DNA of 64,000 bases, taken from positions 62,001 through 126,000 of the forward strand of contig JAQGJP010000026.1 of NCBI GenBank assembly GCA_028290545.1. The letters are read 5' to 3'. The position numbers and the translations under genes are program-made. Position 1 is the stretch's first letter. Each line of letters starts with the position of its first letter. This document shows, piece after piece, positions 52,766-63,689 of this stretch. The DNA is from Rhizobium sp. GTDB taxonomy: Bacteria > Pseudomonadota > Alphaproteobacteria > Rhizobiales > Rhizobiaceae. The notes beneath the pieces are model-generated. The model worked only from the letters and a program-made list of their open reading frames with translations. It was not told where the DNA came from and did no database searches.

Positions 52766-55480
52766 TCAGCCCAGTTGCTTCTTCAGCGCATAAAGCGCTT
52801 CCAGCGCATCGCGGGGCGTCATGTCGTCGATATCGAAGGACTTCAACGTCTCTTCCACCTTGGAGGTTTTCGACGCCTTGGGTTCTTCGCGCCGCACTGC
52901 CGCCTGGAACAGCGGCAGGTCGTCGATCAGCTTGGCCGCCGGGTTCTTGCGGTCGGCATCTTCGAGCAGCGACAGAACCTCGCGGGCGCGGGACACGACG
53001 GACGCCGGCAGGCCGGCGAGACGCGCCACCTGTATGCCGTAGGAGCGATCGGCGGCGCCCGGACCGACCTCGTGCAGGAAGATGACGTCATTGTCCCATT
53101 CCTTGACGCGCATCGTCACGTTGGCGAGCCGCTTGAGCTTTTCCGACAGCACGGTCAGCTCGTGGAAATGCGTGGCGAACAACGACCGGCAGCGATTGAC
53201 CTCGTGCAGGTGCTCGACCGCCGCCCAGGCGATCGACAGGCCGTCGAAAGTGGCAGTGCCCCGGCCGATCTCGTCGAGGATCACCAGCGAGCGCGGCGTC
53301 GCCTGATTGAGGATCGCCGCCGTCTCGACCATTTCCACCATGAAGGTCGAGCGTCCCCGCGCCAGATCGTCGGAGGCGCCGACGCGGCTGAACAGGCGAT
53401 CGACCACGCCGATGGTGGCCTCCGCCGCCGGTACATAGGAGCCCATCTGCGCCATGATGGCGATCAGCGCGTTCTGCCGCAGGAAGGTCGACTTGCCACC
53501 CATGTTCGGGCCGGTCAGCAGCCAGATGCCGCCGTTCTTCTGGCCCTCCAGCGGCGACAGATCGCAGTGATTGGCCACAAAGGGATTGCTGGTGGATTTC
53601 CGCAGCGCCTGCTCGACCACCGGATGCCGGCCGCCGCGGATGCAGAAATCCATGGAACCATCGACCGTCGGACGGCAATAGGCCTGCTCGTCGGCAAGTG
53701 CTGCCAGCGCCGTGGATACGTCGATAGCGGCAATCGCGCTTGCCGCCGCCTTGATCGTCTCGGCCGCCCTGACCACCACCTCGCACATCGAGACATAGGC
53801 CGCGAGTTCGATGGCCAGCGCCTTTTCGGCGGCATTGGCAATACGGCTCTCGAGGTCGGACAGTTCGACCGTGGTAAACCGCATGGCGTTGGCAATGGTT
53901 TGCCGGTGAATGAAGCGGGCGCGCATTTCCGGCGTCTCGGTCATCGCGCCGGATGTGCCGGCCGTCAGTTCGATGAAGTAGCCGAGCACATTGTTATGCT
54001 TGATCTTCAGCGATTTGACGCCGGTTTCGTCGGAATAGGAAGCCTGCAGGCCGGCAATCACCCGCCGCGACTGATCGCGCAATTGCCGGAGTTCGTCGAG
54101 TTCGGTAATGGCGCCGTCGCGGACGAAGCCGCCATCCCGCTTCAGCAGCGGCAGATCGTCGGCCAACAGCGAGGCGAGGTGATCCTCGAGCTCGAACGGC
54201 ACATTGCCGAGCGCCGAGAAAGCCTTCTCCAGCTCGTCCGGAAGACGCTGCCGGCCGAGCATCGCCGCCACGGTTTTACCGGCTTGCAATCCATTGAGGA
54301 TGGCGGAGAGGTCGCGCGGGCCGCCCCGATCGAGCGCCAGCCGGGAGAGGGCGCGGGGCATGTCGGGCGCATGTTTCAGCTCGCGCCGGATATCGTCGGT
54401 GAGACGCGGCTCGTCGAGAAAAAACGCGATCGAATCCAGCCGCCTGTTGATCTCTTCGGGAGCCGTCAAGGGGGACATCAGCCGCTCCGACAGCAGCCGC
54501 GTGCCGCCGCCGGTGACGGTTCGGTCAAGGGCCTTGAGCAGCGAACCGTTGCGGTCGCCCGACAGCGTCCTGACCAGTTCGAGATTGGCCCGCGTCGCGG
54601 GATCGATGAACAGCGTCGAGGCCGTGCTTTCGCGTTCCGGGCGTCCCAGGGCCGGCCGTTCGGCAATCTGGGTCTTCTCGACATAGGCGATCGCGGCAGC
54701 CCCCGCCGCCAGCTCCGCGCGGGTAAATCCTCCGAAGCCATCCAGCGTCGAAACATTATAATAGCGCGCTATGCGATTTTCGGCGATGGCGGAATCGAAA
54801 AGAACAGCCGGCTGTGGACTGACCACGTGGCCCAGCACGTCGAACACGCCGCGCAATTCGATGTCGTGGAAAATCCCGTCGGAGACGATCAGTTCCTTCG
54901 GATCGATCCTGAGGATATCGGCGAGCAGGCGCGGCAACTCGGTTTCGGCCAGCCGGAAAATGCCGGTGGAAATATCGATCCAGGCCAGCGCATAATGCGG
55001 CCTGTCGCTGCCCCTGATGCGGGCGAGCGCCATCAGGTAATTGCTGTCACCGGGGTTGAGAAGCTTCTCCTCGGTGATCGTGCCCGGCGTCACAAGCCGC
55101 ACGACGTCGCGCTTGACGACCGATTTCGCGCCACGCTTCTTGGCCTCGGCGGGGTCTTCCATCTGCTCGCAGACGGCGACTCGATAGCCGAAGCCGATCA
55201 GCTTCTGCAGATAGTCGTCGGCCGCATGCACCGGCACTCCGCACATCGGGATATCCTGGCCGAGATGCTGGCCACGGCGGGTGAGCGTGATGCCCAGCGC
55301 GCGGGAAGCCTCCAGCGCGTCCTCGAAGAACAGCTCATAGAAGTCGCCCATGCGATAGAACAGCAGGCTATCGGCATTGTTGGCCTTGATTTCGATATAT
55401 TGTTCCATCATCGGCGTTGCGGTCAGGCGGCTCTCCTCGGAGGCAAGCTGGGCGACGGTGAGGGCATCGATAATAGTCAT
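52766..55480 (-). CDS. mutS: DNA mismatch repair protein MutS
   Basis: A 904-residue mismatch sensor. The mismatch-binding motif is [12 protein letters not shown] (F and E both kept), Walker [14 protein letters not shown], Walker [17 protein letters not shown] and a helix-turn-helix tail region [12 protein letters not shown] short insertion relative to E. coli MutS accounts for the extra length. It is divergent from maeB, with 165 bp between them. Confidence 0.97.
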   Translation of the reverse strand: MTIIDALTVAQLASEESRLTATPMMEQYIEIKANNADSLLFYRMGDFYELFFEDALEASRALGITLTRRGQHLGQDIPMCGVPVHAADDYLQKLIGFGYRVAVCEQMEDPAEAKKRGAKSVVKRDVVRLVTPGTITEEKLLNPGDSNYLMALARIRGSDRPHYALAWIDISTGIFRLAETELPRLLADILRIDPKELIVSDGIFHDIELRGVFDVLGHVVSPQPAVLFDSAIAENRIARYYNVSTLDGFGGFTRAELAAGAAAIAYVEKTQIAERPALGRPERESTASTLFIDPATRANLELVRTLSGDRNGSLLKALDRTVTGGGTRLLSERLMSPLTAPEEINRRLDSIAFFLDEPRLTDDIRRELKHAPDMPRALSRLALDRGGPRDLSAILNGLQAGKTVAAMLGRQRLPDELEKAFSALGNVPFELEDHLASLLADDLPLLKRDGGFVRDGAITELDELRQLRDQSRRVIAGLQASYSDETGVKSLKIKHNNVLGYFIELTAGTSGAMTETPEMRARFIHRQTIANAMRFTTVELSDLESRIANAAEKALAIELAAYVSMCEVVVRAAETIKAAASAIAAIDVSTALAALADEQAYCRPTVDGSMDFCIRGGRHPVVEQALRKSTSNPFVANHCDLSPLEGQKNGGIWLLTGPNMGGKSTFLRQNALIAIMAQMGSYVPAAEATIGVVDRLFSRVGASDDLARGRSTFMVEMVETAAILNQATPRSLVILDEIGRGTATFDGLSIAWAAVEHLHEVNRCRSLFATHFHELTVLSEKLKRLANVTMRVKEWDNDVIFLHEVGPGAADRSYGIQVARLAGLPASVVSRAREVLSLLEDADRKNPAAKLIDDLPLFQAAVRREEPKASKTSKVEETLKSFDIDDMTPRDALEALYALKKQLG

Positions 55481-55645
55481 ACTGTTCTTTTGACAAAGTT
55501 TGGCTGTTGCTCAATAACTACGGACACTAGCCGTATTGGGAACAAAGACAATAAGAGGCCCGGCCGAAACGACGCGAGCCCACAGAAGCATGAGGCCCTG
55601 AACGCATAAACCGAATGGAAATGTGTTCGGGCTCAGGGAGGAACG

Positions 55646-57931
55646 ATGTCTGAGATTGAAAAGCGCAACCGGTCGCAACCGACTGTCACGCGCCAGGAAG
55701 CACTGGATTTTCACTCGCAAGGGCGCGCGGGAAAGCTCGAAATCACGCCCACCAAGCCGATGGCGACGCAACGCGACCTGTCGCTTGCCTATTCGCCCGG
55801 CGTCGCCGAGCCGGTGAAGGCGATCGCGGACGATCCTTCGACCGCTTACGATTATACCACGCGTGGAAACATGGTCGCGGTGATCTCCAATGGCACCGCC
55901 ATTCTCGGCCTCGGCAATCTCGGTGCGCTGGCCTCCAAGCCGGTGATGGAGGGCAAGGCGGTGCTGTTCAAGCGCTTTGCCGATGTCGATGCGATCGATC
56001 TCGAAATCGACACCGAAAACGTCGATGAATTCGTCAATTGCGTGCGCTTTCTCGGCCCCTCGTTCGGCGGCATCAACCTGGAGGATATCAAGGCGCCGGA
56101 CTGTTTCGTGATCGAAAGCCGACTGCGCGAACTGATGGATATCCCGGTTTTCCACGACGACCAGCACGGTACGGCAATCATCGCCACCGCCGGCCTGATC
56201 AATGCGCTCGATCTCACCGGCCGGGATTACGCGACCACCAGGCTTGTTTGCAACGGCGCGGGAGCGGCTGCCATTGCCTGTATCGAACTGATCAAGGCGA
56301 TCGGCTTCAACCCCGAGAATATCATTCTCTGCGACACCAAGGGCGTGGTTTTCCAGGGTCGCAGCGAGGGGATGAACCAGTGGAAATCGGCGCATGCGGC
56401 CAAGACCGACAAGCGGACGCTGACCGAGGCGATGGACGGAGCCGATGTCGTCCTCGGGCTATCGGCCAAGGGGACGCTGTCGGCCGAGATGATACGATCG
56501 ATGGCGCCCAAACCGATCATCTTCGCGATGGCAAATCCGGATCCGGAAATCACGCCTGAAGAGGTGGCCCGCATCCGTGACGACGCGATCATGGCCACGG
56601 GCCGGTCGGACTATCCCAACCAGGTCAACAACGTTCTGGGCTTTCCCTATATCTTCCGCGGCGCGCTCGACGTTCGCGCCTCGACCATCAATGACGACAT
56701 GAAGATCGCCGCGGTGATGGCCCTTGCCAGCCTCGCCAAGGAGGACGTGCCGGATGATGTCGCGGCGGCCTATCAGGGCAACCGCCCGCGTTTCGGGCCG
56801 AATTACATTATCCCCGTCCCTTTCGATCCCCGGCTGATTTCCTCGATTCCGGTGGCGGTCGCCAAGGCGGCGATGGATTCGGGCGTTGCCCGCAAGCCGA
56901 TCGCCAATCTCGATGCCTATGCGAGGGAGTTGCGCGGCCGGCGCGATCCGATCGCCTCGACGCTGGCGCGGATCTACGATCGTGTTCGACGCATGCCGAA
57001 GCGCGTGGTTTTTGCGGAAGCCGAGGAAGAACAGGTGATGCGGGCGGCGATCACCTATGTCAACGAGCAGCTCGGCACCGCGATCCTGCTGGGCCGCGAC
57101 GACATCATCAAGACGACGGCGGAAAAGGCCGGCATCGATCTCAATCGGCCGGGTATAGAACTCATCAACGCCAGGACGTCGAAACGGCGCGAGTCCTATG
57201 TCGATTATCTTTATGCCCGCCTGCAGCGGAAGGGCTATCTCTACCGCGATGCGCAGCGGCTGATCAACACCGACCGCAACCACTTCGCGGCCTGCATGGT
57301 GGCGCTGGGTGACGCGGACGCGATGGTGACCGGCACGACGCGCAACTATTCGACTGCACTCCAGGACGTGCGCCGCTGCATCGACGCCAAGCCGGGACAC
57401 CGGGTGATCGGCGTATCGCTGGCACTGTGCCGCGGCCGCAACGTGCTGGTCGCAGACACCGCCGTCCACGACATGCCGACATCGGAAGAACTCGCCGATA
57501 TTGCCGAGGAGGCGGCAAGCCTTGCCCGCAAACTGGGTTACGATCCGCGTGTCGCGATGCTTGCCTATTCAACGTTCGGCCATCCGGAAGGTGAACGGTC
57601 GGAACGGGTGCGCGAGGCGGTGAAGATCCTCGACAAGCGCCGCGTCGATTTCCGGTATGATGGCGAGATGGCAGCCGATGTGGCGCTCAACCCGCGGATG
57701 ATGGAACAATATCCGTTCTGCCGCCTCAAGGGTCCCGCGAACGTGCTGGTGATGCCGGCATTCCACTCGGCCTCGATATCGACCAAGATGCTGCAGGAAC
57801 TCGGTGGTTCGACCGTGATCGGGCCGCTGCTGGTCGGCCTCGACAAGCCGGTGCAGATCGCCTCGATGGGCGCCAAGGACAGCGATATCGTCAACATGGC
57901 GGTGATTGCCGCCTATAATGCCGGGACCTGA
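55646..57931 (+). CDS. maeB: NAD(P)-dependent malic enzyme with phosphotransacetylase-like tail
   Basis: A 761-residue enzyme that decarboxylates malate to pyruvate. Residues 1-430 are the malic enzyme (VFHDDQHGTAI, VCNGAGAAAIACIEL as nucleotide site, and FAMANPDPEITP); residues 435-761 resemble phosphotransacetylase but are not known to be catalytic in rhizobial DME/TME enzymes. NAD versus NADP use cannot be read by eye. GGGAGGAACG precedes the ATG. Confidence 0.94.
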   Translation: MSEIEKRNRSQPTVTRQEALDFHSQGRAGKLEITPTKPMATQRDLSLAYSPGVAEPVKAIADDPSTAYDYTTRGNMVAVISNGTAILGLGNLGALASKPVMEGKAVLFKRFADVDAIDLEIDTENVDEFVNCVRFLGPSFGGINLEDIKAPDCFVIESRLRELMDIPVFHDDQHGTAIIATAGLINALDLTGRDYATTRLVCNGAGAAAIACIELIKAIGFNPENIILCDTKGVVFQGRSEGMNQWKSAHAAKTDKRTLTEAMDGADVVLGLSAKGTLSAEMIRSMAPKPIIFAMANPDPEITPEEVARIRDDAIMATGRSDYPNQVNNVLGFPYIFRGALDVRASTINDDMKIAAVMALASLAKEDVPDDVAAAYQGNRPRFGPNYIIPVPFDPRLISSIPVAVAKAAMDSGVARKPIANLDAYARELRGRRDPIASTLARIYDRVRRMPKRVVFAEAEEEQVMRAAITYVNEQLGTAILLGRDDIIKTTAEKAGIDLNRPGIELINARTSKRRESYVDYLYARLQRKGYLYRDAQRLINTDRNHFAACMVALGDADAMVTGTTRNYSTALQDVRRCIDAKPGHRVIGVSLALCRGRNVLVADTAVHDMPTSEELADIAEEAASLARKLGYDPRVAMLAYSTFGHPEGERSERVREAVKILDKRRVDFRYDGEMAADVALNPRMMEQYPFCRLKGPANVLVMPAFHSASISTKMLQELGGSTVIGPLLVGLDKPVQIASMGAKDSDIVNMAVIAAYNAGT

Positions 57932-57968
57932 TGTTCAATTTCATTGGCTGAAAGCAGGAGCAATCGCC

Positions 57969-58364
57969 GTGAACAAGACAGACCTCTCCGCCATCTACCG
58001 AGGCTATATTGCCTGCCTGAATGAGCAGGACTGGCCGAAGCTGGAACGGTTCGTTGATGATGACGTGTACCACAACGGTCAACGGATCGGGCTGGCAGGT
58101 TATCGGGCGATGCTCGAAAGAGACTATGATGAGATCCCCGACCTCTATTTCAATATTCAGCTGTTGATTTCCGATCCGCCTTACATCGCGAGCCGGTTGG
58201 GCTTCGACTGTTCGCCGAAGGGAAAGTTTCTTGATCTCCCTGTAAACGGGAAGAAAGTTTCCTTCACCGAAAATGTATTCTATCAATTTCGGAGGGAAAC
58301 AATCGAGCAAGTGTGGTCGGTGATAGATAGGGCCGCTATCGAGGCTCAGCTCCGCCATCTTTGA
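57969..58364 (+). CDS. SnoaL-like (NTF2-fold) protein
   Basis: A 131-residue protein of the ester cyclase/SnoaL group: YRGYIACLNEQDWPKLERFV and the later VNGKKVSFTENVFYQF fit the fold. A GTG start at 57969 is chosen because CAGGAGC lies eight bases upstream; a frame from 57906 would overlap maeB. It follows maeB by 37 bp and could be co-transcribed. Activity unknown. Confidence 0.75.
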   Translation: MNKTDLSAIYRGYIACLNEQDWPKLERFVDDDVYHNGQRIGLAGYRAMLERDYDEIPDLYFNIQLLISDPPYIASRLGFDCSPKGKFLDLPVNGKKVSFTENVFYQFRRETIEQVWSVIDRAAIEAQLRHL

Positions 58365-58409
58365 GGTAGGATCGAGCCCGGGGCTGCCGACTTTTTGTTT
58401 GGTACATCC

Positions 58410-59324
58410 TCACGGCAACGGGAATTTGGTGTCGAGCATCTCCATGCTGGACGCCAGTTCCTTGCGCAGCCAGGATTTGAAGGCCTTGACCTTCTGGCTC
58501 TCGCGCTGATTCCGCGCGGTAATGAAATAATGGCCGAAGCCGGTCCGTGCGCGGATATTGAAGGGCACGGCAAGCCGGCCTTCGATGATGGCATGTCCCG
58601 CCAGCGTCTGCCAGGCCAGCATGACCCCCTGCCCGCCGATCGCCGCATCGAGACCGAGCGATGCCTCGTTAAAGACATGGCGGGGATTGATCTTCTCGCC
58701 CTCGAGCCCCGCTTCATTCAACCACACATTCCAGTCGAACATGGCGTGGCCATCGATCACTGCCGGCACGGACAGCACGTCGCGCGGCGACCTCAATGAA
58801 CCCAGAAGCTGTGGCGCGACGACCGGAAACACTTCCTGCGCCAGGATGAGTTCGGAATTGACCCCCTGCCACTGGCCATTGCCGACACGGATGCCGAGAT
58901 CGATATCGGAAGTGGCGGGATCGATCAGCTTCAGCGACGCATCGATCCTGAGTACGATTTCCGGGAACTGCCGGGCGAAACTCTCCAGCCGGCGCACCAG
59001 CCAACGCGCTGCGAACACCGGCGCGACCGAAATCGTCAAGCAGTTGTTGTCGCGACGCTGGGCGAGGGTGACGGCTTCCGACATTTTCTCGAAACTATCC
59101 GTCAGCCTGGACAGGACAGGACGGCCGACATCGGTCGGCACAAGGCCCTTGGGGCGTCGTTCGAAGATCAGGTGCCCGAGCTGGCCCTCCGCCTTGATGA
59201 TCTGCTGGCTGACGGCCCCGATGGAGACGCCGAGTTCCTCCGCCGCTGCCTGCAGGGAGCCCAGCCTGCCGACCGCCTCCAGCGCGCGCAGGCCGTTCAG
59301 GTGGACGAGGTTCAGGTTCTTCAT
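58410..59324 (-). CDS. LysR-family regulator (GcvA-like)
   Basis: A 304-residue regulator. Residues 8-66 form the winged helix (GRLGSLQAAAEELGVSIGAVSQQI) and 90-295 the periplasmic-protein-like effector domain. The form is close to GcvA/TrpI-type LysR proteins. The likely target is divergent, toward 59555, or a distant locus. No ligand can be proposed. Confidence 0.88.
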   Translation of the reverse strand: MKNLNLVHLNGLRALEAVGRLGSLQAAAEELGVSIGAVSQQIIKAEGQLGHLIFERRPKGLVPTDVGRPVLSRLTDSFEKMSEAVTLAQRRDNNCLTISVAPVFAARWLVRRLESFARQFPEIVLRIDASLKLIDPATSDIDLGIRVGNGQWQGVNSELILAQEVFPVVAPQLLGSLRSPRDVLSVPAVIDGHAMFDWNVWLNEAGLEGEKINPRHVFNEASLGLDAAIGGQGVMLAWQTLAGHAIIEGRLAVPFNIRARTGFGHYFITARNQRESQKVKAFKSWLRKELASSMEMLDTKFPLP

Positions 59325-59554
59325 ACCGCGCCTCGCGATGAAAGTGCTTTAGCTTCTCTATACCGAAGCCCTGCTTTTCTCAATTGAATAAGAGCGCAGT
59401 TCGCACGACATCTACATTAGAGCGCTTCATTATTAGATGGAAACGTTCTGGATCAGCGAAACCGAAAAGGTCTGTCTCCATGGAAACGACCGCGAAGACC
59501 AATCCCACCAAGTCCACAGTCAATATCTTCCACAGAAGCAAAGGATTAGCTTTC

Positions 59555-59719
59555 ATGATCAGCAAATTGAGAAATATCGTTCGCCATCTGGCAGAAACCG
59601 ATTGCGACGGCACGGATGCATGGCACGATCCGCTGTCGCATCCGTCCATCCGCTCGATGACGCCGCGCGAGCTCGCCGACCTGCCATTGTCAGTCTGCTA
59701 TGGCAGAAAGCCGAAATGA
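59555..59719 (+). CDS. Small hypothetical protein, 54 residues
   Basis: MISKLRNIVRHLAETDCDGTDAWHDPLSHPSIRSMTPRELADLPL is the core (given here only as a description: an amphipathic N-terminal helix and a C-terminal MTPRELADLPL block). It recalls DUF1127-like small proteins of rhizobia, which use a similar RELADL block, but the Arg-rich signature is missing. AAGGA lies 11 bases before the ATG. Divergent from the LysR gene; 231 bp between them hold the promoters. Confidence 0.45.
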   Translation: MISKLRNIVRHLAETDCDGTDAWHDPLSHPSIRSMTPRELADLPLSVCYGRKPK

Positions 59720-59790
59720 CGCAGCTTCCTCGATAAAAATCCGGAGCTATCGCTGATGACCGCTCCGGCCCTCCTGAATGAGGGGGTGTG

Positions 59791-59811
59791 GGCAATCCGA
59801 ACCGGATTGCC
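59791..59811. repeat. Hairpin downstream of olsB
   Basis: GGCAATCCG and CGGATTGCC face each other across AAC, nine base pairs. It lies 10 bp after the olsB stop and 72 bp after the small converging gene. No U-run follows on either strand, so it may be a transcript-end stabiliser rather than a terminator. Confidence 0.6.
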
Positions 59812-59820
59812 GCTGGATGC

Positions 59821-60699
59821 TCAGGAGGCAAAACGCTGGACGCCGGCGCCATAATAATTGACGTAACGGCTGGAAATACTTTCGACCGGCAAAACGATCA
59901 GCACATCGGTCGTGCCGAAAGGCTGGTCGACCACGGCACCCTCGCCGATCATCGCGCCGAGCCTGAGATAGCCCTTGACCAGTGGCGGCATGGCCATCAA
60001 CGCGTGCTTGGCGTTCACGGCCTCTTCCGGCATCAGGTCCATGTTGCGCGCATAGGGACCGGCCGCCTTGACCGCCCATTCATCTTTCGCCCTCACATTG
60101 TGATGCAGAAAGGACAAGGCCAGCGCATGCAGTTCCGGCACGCTGCCAGGGAACGAGGCACAGCCGAACATCACATTCAGGCCATGCTTGACGGCATAGG
60201 CCCAGTTTCCTTGCCACAGAAGCTCGACCGTCCGCTTGGTGCGATAGGGAGGCAGCACGCAGGAGCGACCAAGCTCCATGAATTTCTTGTCCGGATGCCG
60301 GGCAATCAGCGGCGCGATATCGAACTCAGACGCCGAATAGAAGCCGGAATGGCGCACAGCCACTTCCTGCCGCAGAAGACGATATGTCGCGACGATCTGA
60401 TCGGCGGTATCACCGTCAATGGCATTGTCGAGCACGATCAAATGATCGCAGATGCCGTCGAACCCGTCGAAATCACGCTTGGCGCGCATTGCGTCGGCAG
60501 ACAACACCGCGCCCATTTCCTCGGCGAAGACGCGATATCGTATGATCTGTGCGGCTTCGATCTCCTGCCGGGAAACGGCGAGCCTGACCTCCAGTGATCC
60601 GATACGTCCGAACACCGGCAGTCTGTTTTCCGAGGTCGCTATGCGGCTATCCATGCGCGGCGCAATTTCCGCTTTCGGGTCGAAAAGCTCTAGTGTCAT
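59821..60699 (-). CDS. olsB: L-ornithine N-alpha-acyltransferase (ornithine lipid synthesis)
   Basis: A 292-residue GNAT-fold acyltransferase that moves a 3-hydroxyacyl group from acyl carrier protein to ornithine, making lyso-ornithine lipid; OlsA would finish the lipid but is not in the window. Motifs: QIIRYRVFAEEMGA at the N-terminus, FMELGRSCVLPPYRTKRTVELLW in the middle, and MFGCASFPG. Start at 60697-60699 follows AGAAGGA. Ornithine lipids help rhizobia under phosphate limitation. Confidence 0.9.
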   Translation of the reverse strand: MTLELFDPKAEIAPRMDSRIATSENRLPVFGRIGSLEVRLAVSRQEIEAAQIIRYRVFAEEMGAVLSADAMRAKRDFDGFDGICDHLIVLDNAIDGDTADQIVATYRLLRQEVAVRHSGFYSASEFDIAPLIARHPDKKFMELGRSCVLPPYRTKRTVELLWQGNWAYAVKHGLNVMFGCASFPGSVPELHALALSFLHHNVRAKDEWAVKAAGPYARNMDLMPEEAVNAKHALMAMPPLVKGYLRLGAMIGEGAVVDQPFGTTDVLIVLPVESISSRYVNYYGAGVQRFAS

Positions 60700-60801
60700 G
60701 ACCGGCATCCTTCTGGCAGGCATACGGGTCTCTAACCATATCTATGATACAGGATGATGACAAATAGCAAGGGCAACCGACACTCAAACCGGTGCTGGGC
60801 A

Positions 60802-63129
60802 TCAGGCCGCGTCGATCAACCGCTCACTCAGCTGGGCGATGGCGTTGTTGATCATTTCCGGACTTGCGGGCTTGATGAGCACGAGGTCGGCACCGTTGAT
60901 CAACAGCTTGCGGCGTGTCTCGTCGCTGCCGTCGGCCGTCAGTACAATTACCGGCAAGGGCCTGCCTCCGAGAGATCGCTCCATGTCCCTGAGCCGGCTG
61001 ATGAACTCGTCACTAGTGCCATCCGGCATGGAATAGTCCGTCAGCACGATGTCCGGCGCATCGCCTGCCATCGCCTCGGCAAGCCGGGTAAAGTTGCTGG
61101 CCAACCTGACGCGATGACCGGCTTTTTCGAGGATCGCCTGCGAGATCATCGCATTGACCGGGTCGTCTTCGCCGATCAGGATCGACAGGCCGGTTTCTCC
61201 TTCCACACCCGTGGACAAGGCACCTTCCTGGATCGCCTCGGCGGAGATTACCGGAAATTCCTCGCTGGCGGCGGCACGATGTTCGAGGCCCTTCAGTCTG
61301 CCTGTCAGCACGTCGATCAGCGATTGCTCTCGCAACGGACGGATCAACCAGCTGTCGTAATCATCGCCGGACATCTGCGCGGGACGAGATTCCGGATTGA
61401 CGAGATAGATCCGCTTTGCCCCGGCAAGCCGCGGATTGCGGCCAAGCGCCGATGTGTATTCGGCATCCAGGCGATGGTCGACGATAATGCCGGAGAAGCC
61501 GTCATGCAGATCCAGGACAGATTCCGCATCGGTGATGGCCGAGGCGGCATGGGTCTCGGCCCCGAGGCTCCTGAGCGTCGTCTCAAGCGCCGTCGCTGCC
61601 GGGCCGACGGGTGCAAACAGCATGACCTTGGCATCACGGAGTTCGTCTCCGAGCCGCATGCCGCTCGATTCGACCGACGCCGGCAGCCGGATGATGAATG
61701 TGCTGCCTTGATCGACCTTGCTCTCGACCGAAAGACGGCCGCCCGTTTCCGCCATGATCCGGGCGGAAATCGCCAGACCCAGGCCAACGCCGCCTTCGCG
61801 CGCGCGGCTCAGCTCACCCTGTTCGAACTCGCCGAAGACACGCTGGATCTCCGCCTCGGTCATGCCGGGTCCGCTGTCCCTGACCCGAACGACAAGAGCA
61901 GACCCCTCAAGGCTCGCGGTAACGAGAATGCCGCCGGCCTCGGTGAATTTCACCGCATTGCCGATGACATTGTAGAACACCTGGCGAAGGCGGGCCGGAT
62001 CGAGGATCAGGTTTTCAGGCAGATCCGGTGAGATCGTCGATCCTATCTCGATGCCCTTGGCATGCGCACGGCTCGACAGCAGTTCGACGGCGCTTTCGAT
62101 CAGCGGACGGATCGCCTCTTTCGTGGTTCTCAACTGGAAACGGCCGGCGGCAAGCGTCGAATAGTCGAGCAGGTCCTCGACAAGTTGCACCAGGGCAGTG
62201 CCCGACTGGCTGATGCCATCGAGATAGTTCTTCTGCTCCGGTGAAAGCCTGGTACCGGCGAGCAGCTGCCCCATGCCGAGCAGGCCACTGAGCGGCGTGC
62301 GGATTTCATGGCTGACCGTGGCGATCAGGCGGGATTTCAGAACGCTGTCTTCTTCCGCGCGGGCGCGGGCCTGTTCATGCGAGCGGGCGTTCAGCCGATC
62401 GGCGGTCACGTCGCGGGCAATGCTCTGGATGACGAGATCTCCCAGCATGGGATCGCGGGTAACGATATCGTGCCACAGATAGATCCTCGCGCCATCGGCT
62501 GAACAAAATTCGACATCGTAGCAATGTTCGATGGATCCGGGCCTGAAGCGGATGCCGAGGTCCTCGCAAGTGCGGCCCTCCGGCGCGTCGCAGCCGGTGA
62601 CTTTGCGGAAAGTGTTGTTTGCCGACAGAATCATGCCGCCAAGGCCGCGGCAGAGCGTGATGTCGCCTAGCACGTCGTGGATGGTTCCCATCATCGCGCC
62701 GGCAGCAGCATAGCTGTTGGCCGCATATTCCAAAGGACGCCTTGTGGACGGATCCTTTGCCGGATCGGTTTGCGATTTCGTCTCGTGGACGTTTTCAGAC
62801 CTGGTCGCAAAGGAATAGAGGATAGGGGCCAAGCCCAGGGCACCGAGGCACAGCGCAAGCAGGATGAAACCGGAGCTCGTGCCCATGGACAATACCAGCG
62901 CGGAGGCGACGAGGGCCCCACCGGCCATCCAGTAGCCCAACATGCCGTGACGATCGGATTCTTCCTCGACCGCCAGTGCGTCCAGGTCCGGCTCCAGCGG
63001 GTGCGGCATGCGGGTGTCGGGAAGACCGAAACGCAGGTGGAGATCGTCGAGCGCCTCCTCAGCCGGCGGGACGACCGGTTCCCGGAATGCCGCCGCGACG
63101 CGATGCTGAAGTTTTTGTGGTTCGCTCAT
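60802..63129 (-). CDS. Hybrid sensor histidine kinase with receiver domain
   Basis: A 775-residue protein: two membrane helices (about 64-84 and 88-106), a PAS-like domain (about 150-245), HisKA with H274 in TVSHEIRTPL, ATPase domain (NVIGNAVKFTEAG, DSGPGM, GVGLGLAI), a degenerate middle receiver-like segment (about 500-620), and a C-terminal receiver (about 650-770) with the phosphoacceptor Asp in VLTDYSMPDG. Output partner unknown; a phosphorelay through an Hpt protein is likely. Confidence 0.88.
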   Translation of the reverse strand: MSEPQKLQHRVAAAFREPVVPPAEEALDDLHLRFGLPDTRMPHPLEPDLDALAVEEESDRHGMLGYWMAGGALVASALVLSMGTSSGFILLALCLGALGLAPILYSFATRSENVHETKSQTDPAKDPSTRRPLEYAANSYAAAGAMMGTIHDVLGDITLCRGLGGMILSANNTFRKVTGCDAPEGRTCEDLGIRFRPGSIEHCYDVEFCSADGARIYLWHDIVTRDPMLGDLVIQSIARDVTADRLNARSHEQARARAEEDSVLKSRLIATVSHEIRTPLSGLLGMGQLLAGTRLSPEQKNYLDGISQSGTALVQLVEDLLDYSTLAAGRFQLRTTKEAIRPLIESAVELLSSRAHAKGIEIGSTISPDLPENLILDPARLRQVFYNVIGNAVKFTEAGGILVTASLEGSALVVRVRDSGPGMTEAEIQRVFGEFEQGELSRAREGGVGLGLAISARIMAETGGRLSVESKVDQGSTFIIRLPASVESSGMRLGDELRDAKVMLFAPVGPAATALETTLRSLGAETHAASAITDAESVLDLHDGFSGIIVDHRLDAEYTSALGRNPRLAGAKRIYLVNPESRPAQMSGDDYDSWLIRPLREQSLIDVLTGRLKGLEHRAAASEEFPVISAEAIQEGALSTGVEGETGLSILIGEDDPVNAMISQAILEKAGHRVRLASNFTRLAEAMAGDAPDIVLTDYSMPDGTSDEFISRLRDMERSLGGRPLPVIVLTADGSDETRRKLLINGADLVLIKPASPEMINNAIAQLSERLIDAA

Positions 63130-63188
63130 GCCTGAAGAGTAACATAAGCGGAATTACAGAAGGCTTTTTCATCGTCCTTAACAAAGCA

Positions 63189-63689
63189 TCAACTCGCGTC
63201 CCTGGGGGCGCCTCGCTGCAGGAAAAGTTCTGAAAAGCCCACGATGACTGCACCGACCGTGATCAGGCTGTCGGCGAGGTTGAAGACCGCAAACGACCAG
63301 GTTTCAGTGTGAAAAAGCACATAGTCCACCACATGTCCATAAATGAACCGGTCGACAATATTTCCGATCGCGCCGGCAACAATCATTGCAAAACCGAGAT
63401 GCATCAGGGCCCCGGTCTGGCTGGCACTCCTCCACCACCAGAGAATGAAGCCGACGATCAGCAGCCGCATGCCGACGATCGCCCAGCCGCTCATGCCCGA
63501 AAGGAATGAAAACGCCACCCCCTCGTTCCATGTGCGATAGAGAGCGAGATAGGGAATGACCGGCACCGCCTCCTGAAACGGCAACCAGATCTCCACCAGA
63601 TATTTGATGACCTGATCGAGAACCACGGCAACGAGGATGAAGAGCGCCGCCGGGACAGGGCGCGCAAGCAGGGGTCGCATCGCCGTCAT
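63189..63689 (-). CDS. lspA: Lipoprotein signal peptidase
   Basis: A 166-residue inner-membrane aspartyl protease that removes signal peptides from prolipoproteins. Four helices are visible; catalytic aspartates are D122 in GHVVDYV and D140 in FNLAD, 18 residues apart as in E. coli. Its start overlaps the methyltransferase stop by one base (TGATG at 63687-63691), so it is translationally coupled. Confidence 0.96.
   Translation of the reverse strand: MTAMRPLLARPVPAALFILVAVVLDQVIKYLVEIWLPFQEAVPVIPYLALYRTWNEGVAFSFLSGMSGWAIVGMRLLIVGFILWWWRSASQTGALMHLGFAMIVAGAIGNIVDRFIYGHVVDYVLFHTETWSFAVFNLADSLITVGAVIVGFSELFLQRGAPRDAS

Noticed and set aside
52775..55609. Plus-strand open frame of about 940 codons opposite mutS
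   Set aside because: Antisense shadow of mutS in GC-rich DNA; no recognisable domain.
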